This document shows, one piece after another, positions 11,085 through 22,099 of a stretch of DNA of 64,000 nt; within the stretch, counting starts at the first letter, position 1; each line of letters begins with the position of its first letter. The position numbers were made by a program, and so were the translations under genes. The DNA is from Acanthosepion pharaonis (lineage: Eukaryota > Mollusca > Cephalopoda > Sepiida > Sepiidae), in contig CAHIKZ030005201.1 in assembly GCA_903632075.3 (NCBI GenBank), positions 2,960,001-3,024,000 on the forward strand. The letters are read 5' to 3'. The notes under the pieces were generated by a model, which worked only from the letters and a program-made list of their open reading frames with translations, ran no database searches and was not told the DNA's origin.

Positions 11085-11190
11085 TTCATTAATTTACATT
11101 ATTCGGACTGTTGTCCTCATCTTTATTGTCACATTCACGACGTTTCGGACGTTGTACGCTCAGGCCTTCTTCAGGTGATTGGAATTTTAA
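11085..11190 (-). mobile_element. Penelope-type 3' end fragment
   Basis: The complement carries CTGAAGAAGGCCTGAGCGTA, then CGTCCGAAACGTCGTGAATG and AAAGATGAGGACAACAGTCC. This is the unbroken version of the motif whose two inverted truncated copies make the palindrome at 4818-4961. Confidence 0.6.
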
Positions 11191-11654
11191 TTCCTTCATT
11201 AAATTGGATTTTATGAAGACTTGGTGAGAAAATCACTTTCGTAAAATCGACTTATTTTCTGGTCCAAAACAAATGAGCATGTTACTCCTGATAGAACCTC
11301 ACAAGTTTGCTCTTCTTGTACAAAAACAATATATAACTATTTCTGTTGGTTTTAATGGTTGGCTCACGAGGGAAGAAATGGATCAAGTGTGTCACATTCG
11401 GATAAAGATAGCTTAAAAACAAACAGGTTTATACAGAATCTGATACGGGTATACATAACAGCCAAATGTGCGTGATATGGTTACAGGTTTTGATAAAAGC
11501 AATAATCTTTTTTTCTTTTCAAGACAACAAAATAAAGTTAACCCAACATTAATTCCAATTCGACACAAATTATGAACTGTGACATTTTGTGGCGTTATAC
11601 TTTTGTTCGTAATCAACTTTGTAATGTAAGAAAGCTTATAAAATTAGGAAAGGA

Positions 11655-11660
11655 TATAGA

Positions 11661-11692
<32 letters not shown>

Positions 11693-12000
11693 GAAGAAGA
11701 AGAAGAAGAAGAAGAAGATGAAGAAGCTTTTCATTTCGCTGAAGCAGACCTTAAACACATGAGAATGCCATGGCCTCTTCAGACCTCTCTCTCTCTCTCC
11801 CTTTGTTTATTTGTTTGTTTGTTTTTTTGTTTTTGTTTTTCCTTTTCTCGCTAAAACCAAACAGCATCTCTGGTATATCTTTCCCGTTTTTCCTTGTGAT
11901 CAAAACGGTATAGTCATTTATTTATGAGGAATTGGCAGGGCATAACGTACGCGTTAAATAAGGAATTAAGGAAAGATCAGAATTGTATTATTATTATTTT

Positions 12001-12035
<35 letters not shown>

Positions 12036-12060
12036 TGTCATTATTATTATTATTATTATT
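11655..12060. repeat. (AAT)n(AAG)n, (TCTC), (ATC)n and (ATT)n microsatellites
   Basis: AAT then AAG trinucleotides at 11657-11717, a short TC run at 11788-11800, ATC at 12000-12035 and ATT at 12040-12061, ending 19 bp from the donor side of exon 15. Confidence 0.9.
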
Positions 12061-12079
12061 ACTACCATGAAATACTTAC

Positions 12080-12175
12080 CGTGTAGGTTCTTTGACAAAG
12101 TCTCCGGCAACCTTGTTCTTTTATATATCCGTCAACATTCTTTAAGTCATAGGTGCAGCTAGTATATACCGTTTT
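12080..12175 (-). CDS. Stabilin-like exon 15: cysteine-rich segment
   Basis: 96 bp (32 residues), phases 0 and 0. Acceptor is ttctttcag, donor gtaagt. It carries SCTYDLKNVDGYIKEQGCRR and LCQRTYT. The GCRxxC pattern directly before CCPGFYGP in the next exon mirrors stabilins, in which GCRxxC precedes a CCxGFFGPDC motif. Confidence 0.85.
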
Positions 12176-12607
12176 CTGAAAGAAAGAAAAAATGGGAATA
12201 TCGAGAAACTTAAAAAGATTTTTGTAAAACTTTTTGTTTCAAAAACTTACCTCGCACAGTGGTAAGGAAATATGCAGATATCTGACTGCTTTCCATGAAT
12301 GAGATTAGATCTAAAATGAAGTACTGCTCCCATATCTGACCTGAAGCGAAGCTAAATCCAAACAGCATCTCCAAACAGCATCTCTGATAGGGCTTCACTT
12401 TACCGTTCAAATTCGTTTACGCGGTTTTATGGGAGAGTGTTGACCACTTCTTCAAACTGCAAATTCTTTCTTGCGGATGAAAAGTCGCAAGTCTACCACT
12501 GCTTTATCGTTATTTACATAGCAAATGTTCAGATTAGCGCTTTATTCTTTAGCTCCGCAAATTCAGATATTTGCAGCTAGGACACGCAATTCGCAACCAT
12601 CCAAATT

Positions 12608-13205
12608 TCCAGCGTATTCCAACTGAATAGACAGATTTTCCTCAAGAACAGCTACTTTGCGGAAGTCTCCCACGTAGATGCTTACCTGAATACTATAATC
12701 TTAACCTATTGAAAATAATGGCCAATCGTTATCTATCCTCCTTATCCTCATAAAGTTTATTTCCTACCACCTCCTCTTTCATTCATATCGCGCAACTCAT
12801 TCACCATAACTATTTTAACAGTAAACCCTCTACACTAAAATCTTAACTTCTTCAAGTCCAGGGTCAGTCGTTATCCAGCGTATTCCAACTGCATAGACAG
12901 ATTTTCCTCAAGAACAGCTACTTTGCGGAAGTCTCCCACGTAGATGCTTACCTGAATACTATAATCTTAACCTATTGAAAATAATGGCCAATCGTTATCT
13001 ATCCTCCTTATCCTCATAAAGTTTATTTCCTACCACCTCCTCTTTCATTCATATCGCGCAACTCATTCACCATAACTATTTTAACAGTAAACCCTCTACA
13101 CTAAAATCTTAACTTCTTCAAGTCCAGGGTCAGTCGTTATCTATCCGCCTTATCCTCATAATGTTTATTTCCTACCACCTCCTCTTTCATTTATATTTTA
13201 CACAT
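12608..13205. repeat. 266-bp tandem duplication plus partial third unit
   Basis: Unit 1 (12608-12873) and unit 2 (12874-13139) differ at only about one visible position (aactGAat/aactGCat). A third, diverged partial unit (13140-13205) repeats 'ttatcctcataatgtttatt' and the following 'tcctaccacctcctctttca'. The near-identity of units 1 and 2 implies a recent duplication. Confidence 0.93.
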
Positions 13206-13699
13206 CTTATTCATTAACTTTAGTTTAGAATAATCCTAATTCAGCCAAGAAAGATTTTAAATCATCAAAAGTTAGTGAACTTCAACATAATTGATGACAA
13301 TCCTCATCAGTCGATCGTGAACATACGATACAATTAATGATAAAGCTCATTTTAACCAAAGAATCACAATTATCAAACATCACCAATAATTCCAATTTCA
13401 TTCAGATTATTAAACTCCGTCTTTACTAAAACTTTTGGTTGATGTATTCTATATCCTTTTTCATGCGTATAATCATTAAGAAAAGAAAAAGATATCTTTT
13501 TACAGAACAAAATGGTGGCAGAAAAACGATCGTTTATCTACTGGCTCAATTAATACATACGATAAAATTCATTCAACTTCATGGGATACACAAATGATTC
13601 TAGTTTATATACTGGGATGTTACTCAAATCTTTCCCTACTAAGAAAAGAAAAGAAAACTACACCGCAATGAAGACTGTGTAGCCGCAGGGAGCATACCT

Positions 13700-14552
13700 C
13701 CAATCGATTGTGAACTGGGGCATGATTTGGCTGGTCAACTTCAACGCTTCGAAGACAAAACTGCTCTCTATTAATCACCACAGAGAGCCTTCCCTTCCCT
13801 CCATTATAATGTCTGACGCTCAACTTCCCGAGAGCAACTCTCTGCGGCTTCTCGGTCTCACGTTGACTGCTGACCTGAGATGGAATAAATACATCGAGTC
13901 AATTGCCTTGTCCACTGCGAGGAAAGTTGGCTCCCTGAGCCGTGCTAGGAAGTTTTTCTCCCCTGAGTCGATCCTCCAGATATACAAATCCACAATTCGC
14001 CCTTGCATGGAGTATTGCTGCCATATATGGTCTGGCGCCCCTTCTGTTTGCCTCGGGGTTCTTGATAGGCTCCAGAAGCGGATATGCAATATGGTTGGCC
14101 CTGCCCTGGCGTCTCGTCTACAGTCACTTTCTCACAGACGCACCATCGCCTCCCTCTGTCTGTTCTACAAATACTTTCATGGCAATTGCTCCGAGGAGCT
14201 GCATTCGCTGGTTCCCAGACTTCATGAGTTCAAGCGCCCTACGAGGCTGGCATCCCGCTCTCACCCCTTCACTGTCGAAACTCATAAATGTAGCCGTCTC
14301 TTCTACTCTAATAGCTTCATGTCTCGCACCTCTCGCCTGTGGAACTCTCTTCCCTTCTCCTGTTTCCCTGAGAGTTATAATCTCCAGCTATTCAAGTGTA
14401 ATGTCAATCGACATCTCCAGTTGCCTTAATCTATCTACTACCCTCATCCTTTCTTCTACCACTCCTATTTGATCTTCCTATTTTCTGTAACCCCTTGCGT
14501 CCTAGTGGCTCCCCGCCTTGCTTGGGGTGAAATGCTTAAAAAAAAAAAAAAT
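13700..14552 (+). pseudogene. Jockey/CR1-type LINE, 3' part of reverse transcriptase, best copy
   Basis: A 239-codon open frame (13710-14429) encodes the RT end: LVNFNASKTKLL, then LRLLGLTLTADLRWNKYI, YKSTIRPCMEYCCHIWSG, LDRLQKRI and, at the C-terminus, SRLWNSLP...FKCNVNRHL. This is the thumb and C-terminal region of Jockey/CR1-like non-LTR elements. The 3' UTR ends in GGGGTGAAATGCTT and a polyA run next to (TA)n. The 5' part is missing (5' truncation). The long open frame shows it is the youngest copy of a family with at least 11 pieces here. Confidence 0.82.
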
Positions 14553-14639
14553 ATATATATATATAAGAGGTGCTGATGAACATCTCCAAATGATTTGCAG
14601 GCAGTACATAACCAAGATGGTTTTCAGTAAAAAAAAAAA

Positions 14640-15060
14640 CTACTCATTATCACAAGGTCCCAATAAGAGATGGTTTCGGGTTTGAGAAATATGACAAATG
14701 TATTATTCATTTAAACATTCTTTACAAAATCCAAAGAAACTGTAATGTTATCGGTCCTGATCTGCCATCTCGGCTTCAGTTACTTTCCAAGTATGAATTT
14801 AAGCGCAGTACTAGATTGGGTGCTAAGACTCATTAGTTTACAGTTGAAATGGCTAGATGTAATCGTAAGTTCTATTCTAACAGTTTTTTCTATTGCACTT
14901 CTCGCTTGTGCAAACCTCTTACGGCTTCTCGCTATGCAGTCTACTTTGATTTTCAAAAATTTAAATGCGATGTTAATCGTTATCTTCTGTCTCCTCTGTT
15001 AATATTAACATCGAGTGGCCTCTGGGCATTGTACAGAGTGAAAATTACTTTAAAAATCAA
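14640..15060 (+). pseudogene. Second Jockey/CR1-type LINE 3' end, older
   Basis: Encodes CNVIGPDLPSRLQLLSKYEF, then CTSRLCKPLTASRYAVYF and FKCDVNRYL with frameshifts; the same C-terminus as at 13700-14552 but clearly more diverged. Same orientation, lying about 90 bp after the younger copy. Confidence 0.7.
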
Positions 15061-15599
15061 GCAAAAAAAATTTCCCCTGTATAAATCAAAATGATACAGT
15101 TCCATAATTCGTGTTTGATAGTATTGTCTCTAGAATGAATCGATCCAGTATATTAGTGACCTTTTTCTTACAATCATCTTGGTCGTGGGTAAAAAAAAAA
15201 TGTCCCTTTTCGTTATTTGCAGTTTATATGGAGATGCGTGTATCAGAAAGGTTAACAGCACAGAAAATGAAATCGACGAGTCAATTTCAAATCCTGACAC
15301 TGACAGCTCTTGAAGATACATATTCTCTGAGAAGGCATGAATCTATCTCTTCGTAACGATACCAACTGTGGATAAAATACAAAAAAATACTGCATTGGTT
15401 GACAACCAGTTTAAAAGAAAGAAAATTAAGGCGATTAGTAAAAAAATGTGGCTTCTTTCCGACAGCACCAAGTTGATGCCAATTCGTATCGATTCCTGAA
15501 ATATATAGCTGATAGGATTCTGGTGAAGTTTTTACAAACCTGGAAAGTGGATTAATTAAGAATATTCTCAGTATCTTTCTGTAGAACTACATTTCTGTT

Positions 15600-16290
15600 G
15601 CAACAAGCTTCCACTTCATCTAAGAAACTTGTCCAGCATTCTCTGACATATCGGAGGATTTATACTGCATAGCGTTTCTCTTCTTTGTTTCTAACGAAAT
15701 TTTCCCGTTTCTTAATACTTTGTTTAGCTTTTATTATTCAAATAGAAGTTCTGTGCCGCATTGTTCGTTGTAACATTTCCCAAGAATTAAGTTCCTCTAC
15801 TTGCTCGATTTTGACTCCTTCATTTCGTAGCTCGCATCTTTGACTGTCCGTCTTGCTAACGATCACACATTCTGTTTTCTTTGTCATTTTACACTTGATA
15901 GTTAGTCCTTTCTTTCCGTTTTCCTTTACTAAATATTATCTAGAAGTTCCTGCAGTATTCTCATGCGTCTGCCATCAACAAATGAATTCTGCGTATCTTA
16001 TATTGTTATTATGTTAAGATAGTGTCCGCCAATTATGAATCCTGCCAGGACTCCTAGTTCTCTTGGGATCACCACGCTATAGAGGTAAAAAATATATCCG
16101 GTGAGAGGGTACATCATTGTCTTACGCCTCTTTATATTTTTAAGTACTTGTTCAATTCATTTTCTATCCGTATGCACTGACCTGGGTTATTCTAAGATAT
16201 TTCCCAAATAAGCCAAAAGATTTTTCTAGTGACTCTCTAATATGATGCATTGTGTTCCGATCTTTTTATCCAATCCTATTAACAATCCTG
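15600..16290 (-). pseudogene. RTE-type LINE fragment
   Basis: The complement contains the GKISLETKKR..., KTECVIVSKTDSQRCEL and VEELN stretches of the RT/thumb region of the RTE-type family, with stops. It lies immediately before exon 14 (donor side). Confidence 0.6.
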
Positions 16291-16423
16291 TGGTATCAGT
16301 GATGCCGTTTGAATGATTTCGTATCTGACTTACACAAAATATGCCAAACAAATGGAAAGTTGCAAAGTTAATAATATCCACGTAATAATTTATTTTTCAA
16401 AGAGACATGATGTACTTAATTAC

Positions 16424-16483
16424 CGTGGGTTTGTCAGTTTCCAGTTTGCAAGGAAGGCTGCTGGTACAGGGGGCGCATTCACC
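16424..16483 (-). CDS. Stabilin-like exon 14: cysteine-rich linker after FAS1
   Basis: 60 bp (20 residues), phases 0 and 0. Acceptor is ctctttctag, donor gtaatt (a weaker donor). It encodes GECAPCTSSLPCKLETDKPT with three cysteines. In stabilins a CxxC plus C linker of this kind follows a FAS1 domain and leads to the EGF/laminin-like block, which supports the call despite the short length. Confidence 0.78.
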
Positions 16484-16546
16484 CTAGAAAGAGCAAAAAG
16501 AAAAAAAAAGTTCGAGTTTCAGTGCATAAATAAGTTAGCATATATA

Positions 16547-17125
16547 GAGGGTATCCCCCAAAATTTTACAGGATTTTATAGTCAATTTTACCAATTCTCG
16601 TTCAAATGATCTGAAATGTTAACAAAACGTGTAAAAACTAAGTTGACTGTGCGGACTTATCTCAGTGAGAATCTACTCGGAAGATGGATCGGGTGAGCCA
16701 GTGATAACGACAATGTGCAGTTGCAATGGCCACCACATTCACCTGACTTGACATCTTATGATTTTTTTCTATGGGTCTATGTGAAAGGACAGATATATAT
16801 CCAGCTCTTTCTACAAGCCGAGAGGAAGCGCTGGAGAATGTTACGCAAGACATGCTACAGCGTGTTTAGCAGGAGCTGGACTGCCGACTTCACATGTGTC
16901 GTGTCACAGGTGGTACGCATATTGAACATTTGTGAAGCTTTGTGAAACAGGTTATAAAATCTACATCTCTTTGAATATCGTGCTCGAATATGGGTAATTC
17001 AATTTTTTATTGCTCACGAAACTTATTTAATTTTGTTTGCCTGGTGGATGTAGTTACTCAGATATTCACATTCTAAATGATGTCAATTATTTTATTTTTT
17101 GGTGTGGGGGGGGGCACCCTGTACA
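16547..17125 (+). pseudogene. Mariner-type transposon, internally deleted
   Basis: Encodes WPPHSPDLTSYDFFLWVYVK, the signature around the last catalytic aspartate of mariner transposases (usually WPPRSPDLTPxDFFLWG), followed by a degraded C-terminus (complement of nothing else; plus strand CRVTGGTHIEHL in another frame). Ends resemble AGGGTATCCCCC at 16549 and GGGGGGCACCCTGTA ending near 17125. The N-terminal DNA-binding part is gone. It lies in the intron between exons 14 and 13. Confidence 0.72.
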
Positions 17126-17138
17126 ATAGTTCTATTCT
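16780..17138 (+). repeat. Local duplication, copy A (copy B at 18160-18470)
   Basis: Almost identical to 18160-18470, apart from about 45 bp missing from copy B. The identity runs past the transposon end into 'aatagttctattct', so this was a local DNA duplication and not a second transposition. Confidence 0.92.
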
Positions 17139-18159
17139 GACAGAAAGCTTTTCATTAATTTTTTAACCCCTGACAATCCATTTAATCTTTGTTTTAATAA
17201 AGCAAATTCAATTACAATGCATTTTTAAAATAAAACATTAGCAACATTGCATTATATATATAATAACCCTACTCTGTGAGTAACACTGGCATTAATTTCT
17301 GACAAGCGTTTTCTCTTTACTTATCAATCCATTTCATAGTAAAATAGCAATACTCGCATCTATCAGGCCAATGGAGAGCGGCAATGGATAAAAAGAATGT
17401 GGAATAAGGTGTTGTGTTGAGTGCCGTCTCTAGATTCTAGTGGCCTATCCTCAGTAGTAATTCCTCAGTAGGGACCCCAATGCTGCATCAACAGATTCAG
17501 TGACTGGCAACTTTTTGTTTCTTTTTACTCGTTTTATTTGCGAAGTGGTGGAGGACATAGTAGGAATCGGTTCTTGGAGAGAGAGAGAAGCAGATAAAGA
17601 AAATGGATATTAACAGGTCAGTCAGTTACCCATCTTCTTCGCATGGTGGCTTGTCTCTCCTGAAAACACGGACACACAAAAGATTCTGGTATAAGAAGGT
17701 TCCAGAGCTCTTCACTTCACTACTGCCGAATTTTGAGGTTTCGCGCGTTTTTGGTTTTATATCAAAACTTAAACAAAGACAATCGATCACTATCAGAATT
17801 CCACACTTTCTGGCTTCAAACCACACCCACTCAGTTCGGGTCTTCAAAGTTCTAACCAGTATAGTAGCGTCTGGAATTAAATAGGATACAATTATGATTT
17901 TGTCGATTGTGCTTAACATAAATATCCTACAAAAATTCCTGTTCTTTTATTGTTCTGTCTCCTTAATAATGTTTTATTTTTCTCATATTCTCTCACACAC
18001 AGTAACCTCTTCCATCTTAATGGATTTATTACCTTGCTTTTTAAAATTTTCCAAAAATATGTAATCAGGATAACATTAGATATATTTACTAAGTTCTTGT
18101 TAGATACAAGAATAAATGAGTGAAAATATGAAATAAGAGAACTTAATATGCAACTATGC
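17139..18159. other. Intron DNA between duplicated mariner segments, nothing recognised
   Basis: Short open frames on both strands at 17603-17919 overlap each other, have no motif and no splice link to the receptor exons. Possibly single-copy intron. Confidence 0.4.
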
Positions 18160-18470
18160 ATGTGAAAGGACAGATATATATCCAGCTCTTTCTACAAGCC
18201 GAGAGGAAGCGCTGGAGAATGTTACGCAAGACATGCTACAGCGTGTTTAGCAGGAGCTGGACTGCCGACTTCACATGTGTCGTGTCACAGGTGGTACGCA
18301 TATTGAACATTTGTGAAGCTTTGTGAAACAGGTTATAAAATCTACATCTCTTTGAATATCGTGCTCGAATATGGGTAATTCAATTTTTTATTGCTCATGA
18401 AACTTATTTTAAATGATGTCAATTATTTTATTTTTTGGTGGGGGGGCACCCTGTACAATAGTTCTATTCT
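18160..18470 (+). repeat. Local duplication, copy B of mariner C-terminal segment
   Basis: Begins within the transposase-coding part (gtgaaaggacagatatat) and ends at 'tctattct'. Lacks the segment of copy A around 17031-17075. It ends 100 bp from exon 13. Confidence 0.92.
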
Positions 18471-18570
18471 ATACCAGGCAAGCTTCACTCGCCACTTTTT
18501 ATAAAATTCAAGTAATTAACATAGTAAAATAAGCAGAAAGGTGCATGCAATGACCTGATTATTCTCTTAC

Positions 18571-18726
18571 CTGTACCATGGCATGTCTGATGTGATCACA
18601 TTTTCCGGGTAATATATCATTGATATCTCCGGGAAAAAGGACACCACTGACGAGGTGGACAATTGCATTCTTCGTGGGAATATCGGATTGTGTCAAAAAA
18701 GCGTTGCTGCCGAAAAATATTTGTCC
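18571..18726 (-). CDS. Stabilin-like exon 13: end of second FAS1 domain
   Basis: 156 bp (52 residues), phases 0 and 0. Acceptor is ttttttttcag, donor gtaaga. It contains DIPTKNAIVHLVSGVLFPGD, the FAS1 H2 box closing the domain. A linker with one cysteine (GKCDHIRHAMVQ) follows. It corresponds to exon 8 of the first domain. Confidence 0.9.
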
Positions 18727-18797
18727 CTGAAAAAAAAAATCGGACAAAAATAAAAGTTTGAAAACATAAATAATGAAAGCATAAAAAGAACATTACG

Positions 18798-18849
<52 letters not shown>

Positions 18850-19047
18850 TAATTGCTAGTTAAAAATTGAGATAGATCTTAACAGACTGAGATAGATAAA
18901 TAGGAAAAGATAAAGACAATGGAACAGACTGAGAAAAATGGAGATAAGTGGATAGATATAGAGAAAAGGGTTTAGGTAACATAGATAACAAAGAAACTGA
19001 GATAGATAGATAGATAGATAGATAGATAGTTAGATAGATAGATAGAT
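18798..19047. repeat. (GATA)n arrays
   Basis: Two pure GATA runs (18798-18847 and 19003-19047) with degenerate gata-rich sequence between them, as if one long array had decayed in the middle. Confidence 0.93.
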
Positions 19048-19117
19048 AATGTTAGCAGACTGATATAGATAGAGAAAGATAGAGAAAACTGTTTAAGAAA
19101 CTGAGTGAGATAGACAA

Positions 19118-19612
19118 TTGTTGTATCTCGTGTTTTCGAGATAACAGAAATAAATAAATAAGGAAGACAAACTCGTAGGTAAGGAGATTTACTTGACACC
19201 CCCACCCCACTGCAAAAAGTCAGGTTGTGACACAACCAAGCTGTTCAGAACTGGTCTAAGCTAGTCATATGGTCTTGGCTTGTCATAGCCGGTTCAAGTT
19301 AGTCGTAGCCTTGATACCACCAGCACAGATACGGATCCTTGTGCCAGATAAGATTTACTTGACCTCCACTGAGTCAGGTTGTGACACCTGTTAGTTTTTA
19401 ACGTGGGGACCGAAGTGTTTTCACTCGGGCCGCTGGTCCAAGATCGTCTTAGCTGGTCATAACTTGTCCAAGCTGGTCAGAGCTGGTCTAAGCTAGTTAT
19501 GACTGGTCTTGGCTTGTCATAGCCGGTCCAAGATAGTCGTAGCCGTCATATCACCAGCACAGGAACAGATCCCTGGGCCAGGTAAGTATCAGAATGTGTA
19601 ATCCAAGAAAAA

Positions 19613-19660
<48 letters not shown>

Positions 19661-19800
19661 CACGGACTTGTAGGTAAGTAATGAAATAGAAGGCTTACTA
19701 CACGAAGGTACACTTAGCAATTGACCTAATTCTAGCTCACCTCAACTTCGCTTATTTATATAAACGGGCGATTCCATTCGCTTATATACTACATGACAAT
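19118..19800. repeat. Dispersed repeat with decamer minisatellite and (GA)n
   Basis: The outer parts ('ttgtatctcgtgttttcgag' at 19120; 'taatgaaatagaaggcttac' at 19680) recur joined together at 28348-28530. Between them lie degenerate 10-11-bp repeats of the type agctggtcat (19225-19320 and 19430-19545) in two larger copies, and a pure (GA)n run at 19617-19656. The short copy therefore shows the state without the minisatellite. Confidence 0.75.
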
Positions 19801-19812
19801 AACGAACAAACT

Positions 19813-19813
19813 G

Positions 19814-19883
<70 letters not shown>

Positions 19884-19905
19884 GAAGGAAGGAAGGAAGG
19901 AAGGA
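19813..19905. repeat. (GATA)n(GGAA)n microsatellite
   Basis: About 18 GATA units followed by five GGAA units. Confidence 0.95.
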
Positions 19906-19944
19906 CAGAAACAAAGAAGGAACAACAAAAGAAAAAGAGGGATG

Positions 19945-21330
19945 ATCTACTTTAAATTGACATTATTAGCCCTTCTTCACAAGTATGAGTTATTCGAAAA
20001 ACTTCGTACGGGCCAGCAGACTTTCCTATCTTCATTTTATTCAAGGTATGTCGGACTTCCGTCTTTGGTAATCGTGGGACCCGACAATTACGATAAAGGT
20101 TAGATTTCGTTACTCTGTCTTTTATCATGCAACAGTTTCTTAATGTATTCATGCTAAAGATTCACGATATCTGCCGGGTCTGTTAGAATCTTGCCATTCG
20201 AGGCTAGCGTGTAACTGAGTAGAGGATTCGAATTTTTCTCTAACATTAATCCGAACATCTTAGAACTATAATCTTTGAGATTTTCATCTTCACGACATTT
20301 CCTTTCAAGCTAGTATTCTTTCACCCCAGCACATTTCTTTTTTGATTTATTTGTTTAGGGTGTTGTATGGATCGTTATCCTTTTTCTTGGCTAACCTTTT
20401 CCTTTCATTTAATTGCTTATATCATCTAGTGTAAGGAGGCGTAATAGATAGCGGCTCGGATTGAGGAATCGGAGTGCCGAGTTCGAATTCCAGTTGAATC
20501 CATTACATTCACTTACATGCTAATACTCTTGGGAAAGTTATGAATCCTCTTCTTCTCCCCCAGCTATGGGTAAATAGCAGGACAGACCGGGTTTTATAAC
20601 CTTGGATGGCAACTGGTCTAGGAGAAGGAAAATCTCTGAATTCAAAACCATCCTGGACAGGGTTGAATTCCATCAGGCTATCTTGCCCAAGAAACGCCAC
20701 TTCTACTGTGGTTACAGTACATATGGTGCACACGGGATAAAAAAAAAATCATCCAGTGGAATCGTCGTCTTGCCATTTGTTTTTGGAAACACAACTATAC
20801 TGATGACAGTATAGCTCCCTTAAGATGATTTCCAATTCTTGTCTAGAGCTAGAGGTGATCTTTGACTTTTTGTTGAAAAAATGCGAGGTGTTTCTGGAGG
20901 GAATTTAGCTTTGATACTTGGTTTGTTGATCCTCTTAATGTTGTTTTATTGTGGCACTTTCTACGTCCGCACTACATTGCGGAAACGTTTAATGACCGTA
21001 ATGAAATCAATTTGATTTCAGGCTCGATCATCAGGACTAATCCAGATGCATCTGCGCTGAAGATGTACACCAAACCATGTGTTCACGATAGACATGTTGT
21101 TTTCTGAGAACCTGTTAACAGGTCTTTCGCTCCTTTCATTTCTTTTGCCAAGCCCAAAAGGCCTAACAGTTTTCTGAGATCTTCCACAGCCAACTTTTGA
21201 GTTCATATCCCCCATGACTAAAACAATTTTATGTGACCCGCATTTCTTCATCATGAGGTCACTAGAATTCTTCTAAAACGCTGTATTTCGAGTCATAAGT
21301 CCCGAGAATCAATGAGATTCACTTTTAGAG
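19945..21330 (-). pseudogene. RTE-type LINE: endonuclease and start of RT, split by a SINE
   Basis: The complement encodes KIVLVMGDMNSKVGCG, then RPFGLGKRNERSERPVNRF and VNTWF...SPD (21018-21254). This is the APE-type endonuclease of RTE-like LINEs, with the catalytic GDMN(A)KVG and SPD boxes. At 20150-19952 it gives PRLPKTEVRHTLNKMKIGKS followed by AGP, the start of the RT domain. A plus-strand tRNA SINE (20432-20750) interrupts it. The RT core is absent. Confidence 0.75.
20432..20750 (+). mobile_element. tRNA-derived SINE, family A
   Basis: The head has an A-box-like GTAATAGATAGCGGCTCGG and a B box GAGTTCGAATTCC. The body has 'cttgggaaagttatgaatcc', 'agctatgggtaaatagcagg' and 'acagaccgggtttta', ending in a short A run at 20740-20749. 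The same head and body occur at 21335, 21785, 40310, 49800 and 52795. Inserted into the minus-strand LINE. Confidence 0.8.
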
Positions 21331-21334
21331 TAGA

Positions 21335-21560
21335 ATAGGAGACGGTGGTGTAATGGATAGCCGAGTTCGAATTCTAGTCGTATCCATTACACTCACTCGG
21401 GAAAGGTATAAATCCTATTCTTCTCCCCCCAGCTAGCACAGAAGGATATGGCAACCTACTTAAGGAAAAAATCTGCCTCGTCAGTCATGTATCGAAAGAT
21501 CGCCTAAACGTGTATCACGCATGGTACATAACTGACTGAGTAGAACGCAATCGGATTTGG
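21335..21560 (+). mobile_element. tRNA-derived SINE, family A, with internal deletion
   Basis: Has GGTGTAATGGATAGCCGAGTTCGAATTC, written here as two joined parts: the A-box region runs directly into the B box, so about 25 bp between the boxes is missing. The body ends with 'ctgcctcgtcagtcatgtat' and 'catggtacataactgactga'. Confidence 0.7.
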
Positions 21561-21784
21561 GCCAGAAAGCCATGACAGAATGCGAATATTACTTGTTGAG
21601 GATGACTCCTACTCCACGTTGAAGCTTATTGCCTCCAGAACAGATATATCTTTTGTTGTCCATTTTGAATTTGCCAGTATCTTTCCAACATACTTCGGAG
21701 AGGTCCAGGCAATCAATATTCAACCAATCCATTTCCTGAATCACTTTATCGAGTTTGCCTTGTTGATGATATGCGTTGTGATGG

Positions 21785-22070
21785 GCTCAGAATGAGAGCC
21801 GAGTTCGAAACCCAGACGAGTTTATTAGCTTCACTTGCGCACAAATACCCTTGGGAAAGGTATGAATCCATCTCTTCTACTCCCAGCTATGGCATGAATA
21901 GCAGGACAGACTGGGTTCTTTAGCCTTGGTTGGCAACTAGCCTACTGCAGAAAGAAAATGACAATTTACTGCGGGAAAAATATTCTGCCTCGTCAGTCAT
22001 TTATCGAAAGATACATGATCGCCCAAAATTGTATCACATGTAGCACTTAACTGACTAACTAACTTATTGA
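21785..22070 (+). mobile_element. tRNA-derived SINE, family A
   Basis: B box CCGAGTTCGAAACCC. The body has 'cttgggaaaggtatgaatcc' and 'tagcaggacagactgggttc'; the tail is 'ctgcctcgtcagtcatttat'. The 5' head is truncated. Confidence 0.72.
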
Positions 22071-22099
22071 TGAAGTGTTCTGATATTCCATGTGGCAAT

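Noticed and set aside
13710..14429. Host protein-coding gene of 239 codons
   Set aside because: The motifs are those of a LINE reverse transcriptase C-terminus, and ten other broken pieces of the family occur in the window.
20432..22070. Genuine tRNA genes at the B-box matches
   Set aside because: A and B boxes are present, but the cloverleaf is not closed, and each match continues into the same SINE body.
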